Positions 49,859 to 60,609 of a stretch of DNA of 64,000 bases are shown piece after piece. The stretch comes from Epiperipatus broadwayi (lineage: Eukaryota; Onychophora; Udeonychophora; Euonychophora; Peripatidae). A program made the position numbers and the translations under genes. Position 1 is the first letter of the stretch. Each line of letters begins with the position of its first letter. The notes below the pieces were generated by a model. It had not been told where the DNA came from. It saw only the letters and a list, made by a program, of their open reading frames with translations, and did no database searches. The stretch is taken from positions 2,321,001-2,385,000 of the forward strand of contig JAQFVV010006306.1 in assembly GCA_028023455.1 (NCBI GenBank), read 5' to 3'.

Positions 49859-50062
49859 GCATCAGATCCATCAAGAATAGAAAGGGATCTGCAACTTCTA
49901 AGGATCCGAGCATAAGATAGGAAGAAAAATTGTACAATAATAAAACACTGAAATTGTAAAAAATATTGTTGGAGGGTGTGTGTGTGTAAATATTTTCCTT
50001 ACTCTTATGCCCGGATCCTTAGAAGTTGCGGACTTCTTCCCATTCTTGATGGACCTGATGTT
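49859..50062. repeat. Short foldback of unknown family
   Basis: CATCAGATCCATCAAGAAT, GCAACTTCTAAGGATCC and GAGCATAAG (49859-49917) pair with their inverted counterparts at 50003-50062. A (TG)n run lies in the spacer. No ribozyme core was found. Confidence 0.65.
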
Positions 50063-50715
50063 TTTTTGACACATTTATTTGTAGCGCATTATTATTCTTT
50101 ATTTATAATTTATAGTCTCTTATTAATATCATATTGATACACAGTATATACGGGTATGTCTTTCTTGTGTTTATAATCACAATCACTGTTTTTAAATTAA
50201 ATAGCATTTAAAAGTTTCGGAATCAAAGTTTGAGTATTTAAATAGTTTTTAATTTTTAAAATATGCTATATTAAAATAGCAAGAAAATAAAATAAAAAAA
50301 TATTCCTGAAAAAAATTATAATTTTAAATATTATCAGATTTATTTTTTACTTTTTTAATTACGAAACCAAATTTTAAAACAATTAATATACAAGAGAGGG
50401 CGGTTGCAAATTTTTAGCAACTTAAAAGAATCAATTTTTATATCAATTAAAGACAATATGTACCTGGAACTAAAATGTCTTCCAAAAATAGCTGCTGCTC
50501 GATTGCAGCAAATAGAAGATGAATTTTGAAAACTATTTTTTATAGATCGAATAAATGGGAGCAACAAAACATTCGCCATAATCACTCCCGTTCTCGCTTT
50601 ACAATCACAAAGACACGATTCTGCGCATGTGGTGTTAATTTAGACGAGAAATTCAAAAACTGCGGGAGTAGGGTTATGTGGAGTACATGAAAAGGCAGAT
50701 CTGTAGCTAGAGAGA
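50063..50715 (+). promoter_or_regulatory. Upstream region and 5' UTR of the TRIM9-like gene
   Basis: The last ~130 bp before the start codon are less AT-rich than the rest. TGCGCATG at 50622-50629 resembles an NRF-1 half palindrome, a common element of TATA-less promoters. No convincing TATA box is positioned for it, and the transcription start is not determined. The remainder is AT-rich with no repeat recognised. Confidence 0.35.
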
Positions 50716-51471
50716 ATGGAGGAAGAATTAAAGTGTCCGGTGTGCAAGCAGCTTTATAACAATCCTGTTCTTCTACCCTGCACACATTCTCTTTGCTTAA
50801 ATTGTGCGGTGCATATTCAAATTCCTGCTCAGCAAAACCCGCCGCCCTCAGAGGAATCTTTAGGAAATTTAGGAGACTTGGACTACCCAGAAATCGACAA
50901 GTTGAGCATTCTCAGTGAAACTGACAGCGGAGTAGTATGTACAAGTAGACCTAACAGTTACGTGGGAACTCCGAATATCCAAGGAATACTTTTTCCACCT
51001 CTGCAAAGCAATGCATTATCCATGACCTGCCCTATATGCCATAAAATTGTTTACTTCGACGAAAATGGAGTTCACAATTTACCTAAAAATAGAGTTTTAC
51101 ATTCTATTGTTGATAAATATAGGGAGAATAAAAATTTAGTTATTAAATGTCAGTTATGTGAGGAAAATCCTAAGGATGCTACTATAATGTGTGAACAATG
51201 CGAGGTATATTATTGTGATGCCTGTCGTGAAAATTGTCACCCAGCTCGCGGACCCTTGGCTAAACATAATTTAGTGCAGCCTTCTAAAGGGAAAAATATA
51301 ACTATGACTACAAATAAGATTAAGGAAACAAAATGCACGGAACACGCCGACGAACAGATGAGTATGTACTGCATGGTTTGCAAGCTACCTGTCTGTTATA
51401 TTTGTCTTCAGGATGGTAGGCATACAAATCACGATGTACAGATTTTGGGAGCCATGTGCAAAGCGCAAAAG
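50716..51471 (+). CDS. TRIM9: TRIM9-like E3 ubiquitin ligase, first coding exon (partial)
   Basis: This exon encodes residues 1-252 of a class C-I TRIM protein. Family knowledge: TRIM9 is a neuronal cytoplasmic E3 ubiquitin ligase of axon branching and vesicle release. Seen: a RING with C7, C10, C22, H24, C27, C30, then a long insert before C105 and C108, the split RING typical of TRIM9/TRIM67; a B-box 1 (C145, C148, C159, C162, C167, C170, H175) and a B-box 2 (C207, H210, C219, C222, C227, C230, H236, H239). The insert holds ETDSG at 68-72, the place of the DSGxxS degron of vertebrate TRIM9, but here position +4 is C75, not serine. The start MEEELKCPVC matches the family N-terminus. The exon ends in phase 0 at a GTAAGT donor (51472). 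Coiled-coil, COS, FN3 and SPRY exons were not found downstream. TRIM67 is the alternative; a single invertebrate gene may represent both. Confidence 0.92.
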
Positions 51472-53365
51472 GTAAGTTTGAGTATTGTTAATAGTTTTAA
51501 CTTTCGGAGTCAAACTTTTAAATAGTCATGAAAAATATGTAATATTTATGTACGATGCGTGTATACACATATTTAAGATGTCTACCTTTATTCCTGTAAC
51601 CCTTTATCTATTTGGTCTCCATAGTTTAATCGTCAAAAATGATGAGCAGTAGACGAATTTGTATCGATATTCTGACTCATATAATATACATTTTCGTTGT
51701 GGTAAGTGACAGATTTATACCAATTTTATGAGCCACGCTTCGTTTGAATGGTCTGCCTAGTTTAATTGGCGTCGCTTGATTTATTCCATCAAATTTCTGA
51801 CGTTTGCAAATGTATATATATTTTACCACATTATTTTTAGATAAAAATGTGAGGGAAAATATAAAAAGTTAATTGGCATTTGGAATTTGAGGCTTGGCTG
51901 TTCCACGTTATTTTCGGAGTTTCCCCCCCTCCAGAGCCATTTAGCGAACGTTCTTTTCTAAGCTTTTTTGATAGAAATCTGATTATTGCCTGCCACTCTG
52001 ACAAAGGAGAGGTGTAACATTGTCCTCTGGGGTTTAAAAATATGTATTCATCTGCATTATTCATGGAATTTTATCTCGGCAAACGCGTAATTTATTCCAA
52101 AATTCTTTGAGGATGCTTTATCATTGATCTTGCATTAAAATGGTTAAAATGAAAGATGAAAAAAAAAATCAAAAGAGAAAAGATTGCATTCCTTTGAAAA
52201 TAAAATATTGTGAAATCATTCTAAAGTTAAGAATTAAATATTTACTCTGAAATTGTATTTAATATATATTTAGAATTATTGCACTCGATAAAGTTTGCGC
52301 CCCCCCCTTTTTTTTTCTCTCTAATCTTTTCAGTGAATGATTAAAAAATCAAAAACTATTCTTTTAGAATGTAATTAAGTGTTATCATATGCTGACCAAA
52401 GAAGATTGGGAATAAATATAAAGTTCTCTCCTTTTGCACGTTTGAATTATTAATGTCTACCATTTCAAAATGAAACTAACTGGGTTAGGAAAGAACAAAT
52501 ATTTCATAGTTATAGGTATATATACCTGCATATCGATACTAATTTCGTTTTTACGATGTGGAGATATATATATATTAATTAAAAATGTGATATAAAGCTA
52601 CGGCTATCGCATTTTGTTTTTTCTTTTCCATAGTTTTTATTTTATGTATTTATATGCAAAAATGTAAAACAATTTATGCTGGACGAGTTAAAAGTAAAAC
52701 GATGTTATGAATCTATACTATATATAAGTATTCTGCCTTTTAATTAAGTCTGATAATAAATGGCGTAGACTTTTTTAAATTTTAGATTATTTAATTAATT
52801 CTGTGAAATGCGTAAAATATTATTCTTTACAAATCTTCTCAGGCCACCATTGAAGTCTCTTCGCTTAAGCTCCGTAATTCCAGACAAGATATACTGTACA
52901 TAGTAATTAAGAGGGCACTGGTGCCCGGCTGTCAATAGAAATAGAATTATCTATGTAGAATAATGCTTTTAAATTTTGTTTTCATGATATAGTACGCTAC
53001 CTACAGAGAAAATTCAACGTAGGTATAGATTTGGTAGGAATTTTATTGATGGTGACGCTGTATCATATTTGTTGCATTTTAGAACCTTGTTTTTTTTACT
53101 CGCCATTTTATTTTTTTTTTTATGGGGGAAAAAACAGATAAATAATAATTCTCTCGTTTTTTTTTTTTCCATTTATATACCTCATTGATTGTAGGTAAAA
53201 ATTATAATGGTATAGTCTAGGGATAGATGACATTTTAAGAACTATAAATATAATTTAAGAAAGGTTAGTCGGTTATAGCTTATTTATTTTTGACTTGATC
53301 TCATTCGCGAATCCATCGCATATGAAATTGATTTTAGTTATGGTATTTATGTTTGTATGTAATGT
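51472..53365 (+). other. Start of the long first intron, no repeats recognised
   Basis: The intron opens with GTAAGTTTGAG. A small open frame that continues past the donor to 51525 is intronic. No second exon, known repeat or ribozyme motif was recognised here. The region is AT-rich. Confidence 0.6.
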
Positions 53366-53369
53366 AAAC

Positions 53370-53850
53370 CTTTACCCAACAACAATTCTTTCCAGGCGTA
53401 TGATATTTAGCATTTAATTATAGTAAAAATGGAGTAAAAGTTTATTATTATTTATTCAACTACGACTTTTGTATGTTTAATGTTCAAGTAAATATATATA
53501 TATATTGTTATCTCGGAACTGAGATGTGAGTCTTAATTTGCTCAAATTTCTACATTCTTTACTATCAATTTTAAACATCTCTTGTAGAATCGATTAGCCT
53601 ATAGTGTGAAATGTTTGTAAATCTTCACCTAACAACAATTCTTTCCACGCATATGGCATTTAGCACTTATTTACAGTAAAGATGGAGTAACAGTTTATTA
53701 TTATTTATTCAACAACGACTTTATATATATATTGTTATGTCAAAACTGGGGTATGAGACGTAATTTGCGCCAATTTCTAGATTCTTTACTATCAGTTTTA
53801 AACATCTCTTATAGAATTGATTAGCCTATAGTGTGAAATTTTGCATGAGA
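53370..53850 (+). repeat. 253-bp direct tandem duplication in the intron
   Basis: AACAACAATTCTTTCCA occurs at 53378 and 53631, and the copies stay colinear through TTTATTATTATTTATTCAAC and ATTAGCCTATAGTGTGAAAT. They are moderately diverged. Confidence 0.75.
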
Positions 53851-54107
53851 AAATTAGTTGTACAGATGGAAGCTTTTAGATTGGAGATGATTGTAGTAAT
53901 TTGTTTTTTAAAATAATTTTTAAGGATTAGATAAGGTTTTTTTTTTAATCTTTAGAACTAATATATAGATCTGAAAAACAGATGAGGAAGAAATGATCCC
54001 AGAGTTTAGATGTCTTGATTCCCTTTAATTATTTAAAATCAAAATATCTAGTTTGATTAATTCGTAATAAAATCTTTGGAAGGTCGAAGATTCTGCTGAA
54101 ATGTTTA

Positions 54108-54246
54108 CATATAATGGGCTCCTCACTGATGAGAGCCACAGGCTAGAAACTAGTCTGGGGATATTGGATGAGTAGGCAGTAGATAGAAATTTCATGCACA
54201 AGCCTTCTGGCATCCATTGATTACTCTGGCTTGCACTGAGTGGCAC
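54108..54246 (+). mobile_element. Family A half unit with hammerhead
   Basis: The unit starts abruptly at GGGCTCCTCA, so the distal 5' strand of stem I is missing, and runs to GAGTGGCACTA. It abuts LINE sequence on the right. Confidence 0.7.
54118..54169 (+). ncRNA. Hammerhead ribozyme, family A, 5'-truncated
   Basis: CUGAUGA (54126-54132), a 4-bp stem II AGCC/GGCU with triloop, GAAA (54146-54149), ACUAGU stem III and GUC (54153-54155) are intact. Proximal stem I UCCUCA/UGGGGA is complete. The distal AUCC strand is absent, so loop-loop contacts that speed cleavage would be lost. Confidence 0.6.
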
Positions 54247-54571
54247 TATATTAGCTTCTAAGAATAATATGCTAGCATCTAAAATATTAGAAGTTGTTAA
54301 TAAAATACCAGACTTTAAAGATGCTTTTATATTTATTTTTAAAAATAATGGAATAAGAAAAAAGTGCAGTTATTTAATAGATTATTCACTAAGTTTTAGA
54401 GAATGAAGTATGAGAATGATGATCATAGTTGTTTTTATCAAGCGAATACTAGAAAAGCAAGGTTTATATATATTACTTCTGTCAATTTGGTCAGAGATTT
54501 GATTCATACAACTAAAAAAGTTTGTGATGATTGAAATTAGCTGATTGCCTATAAATATTTATTCTTATTAT

Positions 54572-55145
54572 ACATAATGATATAAACCATCAAACATCAC
54601 ATGATCACCATTCTTTATGCTTCCACAAGAGGCAAAATGCTTCATACAGTAGTGTCACTCAGTGCAAGCTAGAGTGTGGATGCAGGAAGGTTTGTGCATA
54701 AAATCCTTATCTAGTGCCTACTCATCCAATATCACCAGAATAGTTTCTAGCTTGTGGCTTTCATCAGTGAGGGGCCTTGGATCTGAGAGCACTGCGCCTA
54801 GATCTTCGGATCTAATGCAACCCTCCAGTAGCCATCTTTTACTTTTTTAGCTAATTAGAAAGCTTTGAGTCCAAAATGAAAATGCAAAACTGTTTTATAG
54901 CTTATATAGTTGTATATATCTGAACTCAGTTTAGCATCTATACTTGCTTGGTGTCTTTGGTTCTTTAGAACCACAGTCTCCATAATTCTATTGGGCAGGA
55001 TTGGTATTAAACCATCAGATATCGCACGATCTCCATTCTTTATGCTAACAGGCTGTTTTCACAGAGGTGAAACTTTCCGTATAGTAGTGCCATTCAGTCA
55101 AATCCAGAGTAATCAGTGTATGCAGAGTAATCAAGGTGTGTGACA
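54572..55145 (-). mobile_element. Family A retrozyme-like tandem nested in the LINE
   Basis: One complete minus-strand unit (start landmark AAACCATCAAACATCACATG at about 54586) is followed by the start of a second (landmark at about 55003). The LINE resumes after about 55195, so the A tandem inserted into an already present LINE. The ribozyme is listed at 54724-54782. Confidence 0.75.
54724..54782 (-). ncRNA. Hammerhead ribozyme, family A (core intact, weak stem III)
   Basis: Minus strand: CUGAUGA (54767-54761), stem II AGC/GCU and GAAA are intact, and distal stem I AUCC/GGAU is kept. Stem III reads ACUAUU instead of ACUAGU, leaving only one pair, and proximal stem I has a mismatch. Activity is doubtful. 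Confidence 0.55.
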
Positions 55146-56159
55146 TATTGACATACATATAAAAAAAGCACACTACTGGTGATAGAAAATTAAATAAATT
55201 AGGGGTGCTCTAACTTTGTTTTCCATTTTTATGATGAGTTCTTTAGAGTAGTTGATAGATATTTTTATGATACTAGAAGGTGATATAGATTTGCTGGTGA
55301 AGTTTTTAATCTTAAACCCATTAAAGAAATTTTTGCTAATTCAAACAATGATCCACTAAACATTCTTACTATTATGAAGACAGTATATAAAGATGTTTGA
55401 TTTAGTAATTAAAGTTAAAAAAAATTGACGACCTTATTGATGTAAGAAAAATCTTCAAGCAATTTTTAGATTGAATATTTATCATTTTTTAGATGTGGAT
55501 TAGTTTAAATATTCTGCTTTTTTGATCGAAAGACAGACTCTGATGCGAAGGAGAACAGATTCTAGTATGTTGTTGTTGCGTCAACAAGTTAAAAAATAAA
55601 TTTATTATAATTATAAAACTACTTCAGGTGATTTATTATATATTCTGCGAAATCTATTATATGGATTTTCAATTACTAAAAAATTTCATTTAAAAGTGCT
55701 GGATAAAATTTTTAAAATATGTTGGTGACATCTTAAGACCAATTAGTATATTCTTCATCTTGCTGAATGTGATGAAAATGTTTCTACTGCTTTAACTGCA
55801 CATTTTTATTGCATGGGCAAGTGAAATGAATAAGTACTTGCAAGGTTTTCCAAAAAAATGTTTTATGGTTACTTTAAGCGTAATTTTTAAGTAAGAAGCA
55901 AACATTTATGTAAGATTATCAAAGACGCTTTAAAGCTATGCAATAGTGTTTGCTCTTATTGGAATATAGCCAAGGATAAGATATAATAGAGAGTTAAGAA
56001 TTAGGTAAAGTGTCTTAGAAGTAAAAATTTGCAGTAGAAGTTAATGGCAAATAAATAGGGTTAAGGACTAACATAGGATACATGTGGACCCATTTGTGGT
56101 TTGTAAATTAATTTGAGCAGTCACATCTTTCACTCAGCATTGGAAAACATTTTTTTCAA

Positions 56160-57945
56160 CTTCCTCATTCTTTTTCTATAACCGTCAAGATGAATTTCTT
56201 GAGTATTCTTATTACATTTAAGAATATAAAATAATATATATGGAATTAGATACCATCATTGGAGAAATTAATAAATTATTAGTTAATTGTAATCTTTTGG
56301 ATGCTGATCTAACTAAGATGAGATTGTAACATTGAATTGGAATTAATGTTATCTATGGTCTATGAAGAAGTTCTTTTGTTGATTTGTTACTGGTTCCAAT
56401 AGAGCATGGAGGTAGTTTGAAATAAGGCCTTTTAAATAAAGCTTGTTGGCATCTATGCTAATAAATTTATCCAGCATGGCTTCTGGAGCCAAAAACTATT
56501 TTTTTATTAGTAGTATGATTTGAATCTGATGTAATGTTAGAGATTAATAATGATAATGAAATTGAATGTTGCAAACTAAAGTTATATGCTAACATATAAA
56601 CCCAACAAATGACAATAACAATCGTCAAATATCATTCTTCTACATTATCGTGTTTGTATTTTTATATTATTGTCTTCTTTGAGGTAAAGTTCACTGACAA
56701 TTACATGTAATAGAGCAGCCAATCAAACCGTAAGTATAAAAATATCCATATCTATATAAAGAAAGGTACTGGCACTTCCTTCATATTAAATAAATTCAAT
56801 TGTATTAAATGTAAAGAAAGGTAGCGATAACTATTGCTTCACTGTAGTATTAAGTTATCTGTCAATATTTTTTTTTTTTGCGATGAATATGTAGGTAACT
56901 ACCCAGTTACTAACTGATTTACAGTGTAACTTTTATTGTTTTTTTTATATTTTGTATATATCTGAGTTTATAGTTCATATTTATTGGAATGGTTTTCATG
57001 GAAGTGATCCTAGTTTGAATTCAGATTGTCTTTGATGCATATGAAACCGTTAAGTTATTGATGTAAAAAAAAAAAAATCCTCCTCAAACTAACTAATAAA
57101 ATAATGATAGATAAATGTAGCTTTGTATAAAATAGAAGATAGATTTAAGTTTAATTTATTTTTAATACTAGTTTTTATTTTTAGATTTAAATATGATGTA
57201 AATAAAATTTATACAGATTACATAACTTATTTAAATTATATGACTAGGAAGCGTACTTCCTAAATATTTTCATTTAATAAAAGTTGTCGGTAATTGTATT
57301 GATTTTTTTAATTATATATTTGTGTATTTAGAATTACTTTGATATCATTATAGTTACATTATGAAGGTATATTTAAAAATATTAATTATGTATTAAATTA
57401 AATCTGGAAAAATAAATGTTAAAATAAGAGATGATTAAATATTTAAATGCAAAATTGAATCTTGAAAAAAAATTTTTTAAATTAATAATTATTACTTTGA
57501 TTTTATGTTTTAAAATGAAAATATTTATTTTAAACTAAATCCATGCTTTAAAAGAGTGTTCAACAGACAGATGTGGGGGTTGTAAAGGCAAACAAATCAT
57601 CATCGTTTTCCAAATGTGTATATATTTTTAAAAAAAATAGCTGCAATCTAGCCATAAATCCAATAAAATGATAACTGGAAAATTGAATTGGATTCAATAT
57701 ACATTCGATGCCACAGAAAAATTTTCAATGCAAATTATGATTTTTACCTAGGGTAAAATATATATTTTTTAATATACAGTTTTATTTTTCAAAGGAATGT
57801 GTCTTTAGAAAAAGTTTTATTTAGTATATTTCATTTATGTCATCTAACAAAAGTATAAACAAATATAAATTTATTCATGTTATTTCTTTAAAAAAACCCC
57901 CACACAAATAATACAATTGATGTTTTAAATATTTGAAAACCAGGC
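56160..57945. other. AT-rich intronic DNA, nothing recognised
   Basis: No exon or repeat was recognised. Confidence 0.4.
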
Positions 57946-57959
57946 ACTTGTCACAAACC

Positions 57960-58205
57960 TGGAGCTTAATTGTAAGTATAGGGGATTTGAATTGTAAGTA
58001 TAGGGGATTTGCTATCTTAATATAAACTGAGCACTGATTATATATATGTGTGGGAGATGATAATCTGGACCAACTGATGAGTGCTGGTTTAGTACAAAAT
58101 ATTGGTGATTATTTATCTTTTCTATATGTGTATCGGTTGTTTGAGATAGTGTTGATAGTTGAAGGGTGCTTGAAAATCTGAGTTCAAATCCCTATACTTA
58201 ATTGA
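57960..58205 (+). mobile_element. Family E unit, hammerhead relic
   Basis: A duplicated TAAGTATAGGGGATTTG start is followed by the family sequence and the ribozyme at 58056-58117. CUGAUGA (58074-58080) is intact. GAAA reads AAAA and ~6 nt of stem III are deleted, so it is inactive. The unit ends in GAGTTCAAATCCC. Confidence 0.7.
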
Positions 58206-58209
58206 TGTT

Positions 58210-60425
58210 TTATTAATTTTATATTAAGGTAAATGTTTATATCTTTAAATGATTGATATTATTCGTATATTTGTAATAATAATTTATGTTTTGGTTGTAA
58301 GGAAAGTTTTTAATTAATTATCTGAAAAATATTGCTCAGTTTAATAAATGAATTCATAGGGAATTTTGCAACTTAGAAGATTTTCTAAACACATTTTTTT
58401 TCTTTTATTGAGTTATATGTATACTTTAAGCATATTTAAATAATGGGTTAGGGTCAAGTGTTTATGTATTTTCTGTGTTTTGCTTTAGTGATATTTTTTT
58501 ATATATATATATTTGTTCAAATGATGTAATAAATTTTAGAGTTTGCCATTTTATTTTAATTTGCATTATATGATTACAATAAATAAATGTTGTCACCATG
58601 GAATGTATATTGTGCATGGATATATAGAAAACCTATAATAATACAACTATACTGTAATAGCGATATTTTTTTTCTCTTTACAATTACAAAATTGATGATA
58701 GGAATGAACTAATAACATAATCGTATGGAGGATGATAATTTAAATTTAGTAATGACTAAACTTATTTAATGATAATTAGTTGAAATCAAAATATAAGATG
58801 TAGGATTTCAAATTAGATTTGTATATTTTATTAGTGAATTTATATTTTTCATTGTTTGTTTTTCATTAATGTATATATTTTTTATTAAAGAAGTTTTATT
58901 CTCTTTATTAGTGGATAGTTCAAAAGATTATATAATAATCACATAAATAATAAATATGACCAGTCCATTTTCAAATACAAAATATAATTAGATGCATATG
59001 GTTAGGGTATAGTCTAGTAAATCTTTCGCCAATCAACTCAAAAGTCTAGTTCTTTATGAATGATGTGGATGGGTTTATTAATAGTATGATGGTGTGATCA
59101 AAGATCCAACATGTGTAATAAAGTATTGGATATCAATATGATGGCAGAACAGTTTAATTGGAGAAAGAAGTTATTATAGGTTTATTTCTTTATTATTATT
59201 TATAATACTTAGATATTATTTGCATATGCAAATATATTATGTAAAATCTTTATCTGAAGTTGGCTTTTTGGGATAAGATTATGACTGGACACATTATGTA
59301 TCAAATTGTGTTGTAGCTTGATGGCAAGTATGGTTACATATACTTTCTTCAAAATTACCATATACCTCTTCAGTTAATACTCTATATATTTTACTAAATT
59401 TAGGATAAAATGGATATGCTTGTTTTGCATTCATATCCATAATTGTATATACATATGTATGAAGGATCCAGACTTTATATAATCTGTTCTTATTAAAAAT
59501 GTCTGCCCAATATAGACTCCCAAAATTTCTCCGACAAGAATATTTTGTTAGAGAGCCCATATTAGAAAGCTATTATATGGTCTTGTTATTATTAAATTTT
59601 GTGCCTTCAACTATGGAACTCAATATAACTTATAACCTTGAGAAAATGAATTAAACCGCAATATAAACAAAATTTTAGATTTGGAGAAAGTTAAATGAAA
59701 GTAAATACATGAAAATGTTATAATAGAGTTGGTCCAACATTTGGAAACTGTGACATGATTTATTAGTGTTGAAGTTAATGAGGGACGATAGATGATGTTT
59801 AAGTGGATTATTTTGATTGTGTTATTAGGTGTGCTTGGCCATGAAAGTTTACTAGGCCAAGGGATCCAAGGTAGTTGTATATGAAATCAGAGAATATATG
59901 CAAAATCAGCTAAATAGCTAGGATACCTCTGCATCTGGACATTTCAAGAAATTATGGACACTAGTTATAGAATACCTGGACATATATATAATTAACAGGG
60001 GCTTAATTTCTGGTTTAATACTTAGTGATGTTTTATTTAAAATTTTCCAAGAATGGAATTTTTGATATTCAATTATATTAGTTGATTACTCTTGAAGAAT
60101 CCAGTTTGTGACCATGTATCATGAAGAAATTTGTCGAGCTGGCTAGATAATAAATTTTGGGAATAAATTTAATATTTTCTAGCACATGTGCTAATTTTAC
60201 CACATAGTACATTTGAAATTTTATCCAGGCGACACAAATTGCATTTATATTGAAGTTAGTTTAAAACAGTTACCCATGATAAATTTAGCCTGAATAAAGG
60301 AAAAAGACAATAAAACAAAAATTAAAGATTTTGTAATACCATAATTCATATGTAAATAAATCAAGGTGGCTTGATTTCTTTAAAAAAAAAAAACCCCAAT
60401 ATAACAAATTTGGCTAAAATGTTAT
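58210..60425. other. AT-rich intronic DNA, nothing recognised
   Basis: An 88-codon open frame on the minus strand (59294-59560) has Cys/His pairs near its end (CNHTCH) but no domain I can name. It may be a transposon relic. Confidence 0.35.
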
Positions 60426-60432
60426 GAATACA

Positions 60433-60530
60433 GTCAAGCGTTGGTGGCTTAGCGGTTAGCATAGCTGCCTTCCAAGCAGCTGGCCAGGCTCGCTTCCTGG
60501 TCAATGCATTTGCCATATGAAAAAAAAAAG
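60433..60530 (+). mobile_element. SINE family D1
   Basis: tRNA-like head with GGTGGCTTAGCGGTTAGC, acceptor-like pairing GCGTTGG with TCAATGC, and UCC in the anticodon loop, then CCATATGAAAAAAAAA. No clear target-site duplication was found. Confidence 0.8.
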
Positions 60531-60609
60531 GCTGCTTTTTAAATTGATGAGAAATGAGTTTTCAAAACAGTTTATCTGATAGACTCTTTTTTAGCCCAAT
60601 TATTAATAT

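Larger units (their letters stand above)
54247..56150 (+). mobile_element. Second eroded LINE, same type as 45380-48390
   Basis: Conceptual pieces include LEVVNKIPDFKDAFIFIFKN (about 54285) and NGIRKKCSY, corresponding to the reverse-transcriptase region before GISLL. Beyond the nested family A insert come a GCSNFVFHF-like segment with FAGEVFNLKPIK (about 55205-55325), the ILHLAECDE block (about 55752) and a finger-like tail GPICGL then LSSH near 56085-56125. It is broken by frameshifts and stops. Confidence 0.65.

Noticed and set aside
51472-51525. Coding extension of the TRIM9-like exon past the donor
   Set aside because: The frame stops after 17 codons with no family similarity, while a consensus GTAAGT donor follows the conserved B-box 2 region.
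59294-59560. 88-codon open frame on the minus strand with Cys/His residues
   Set aside because: The Cys/His spacing fits no finger I recognise, and no flanking coding sequence extends it.
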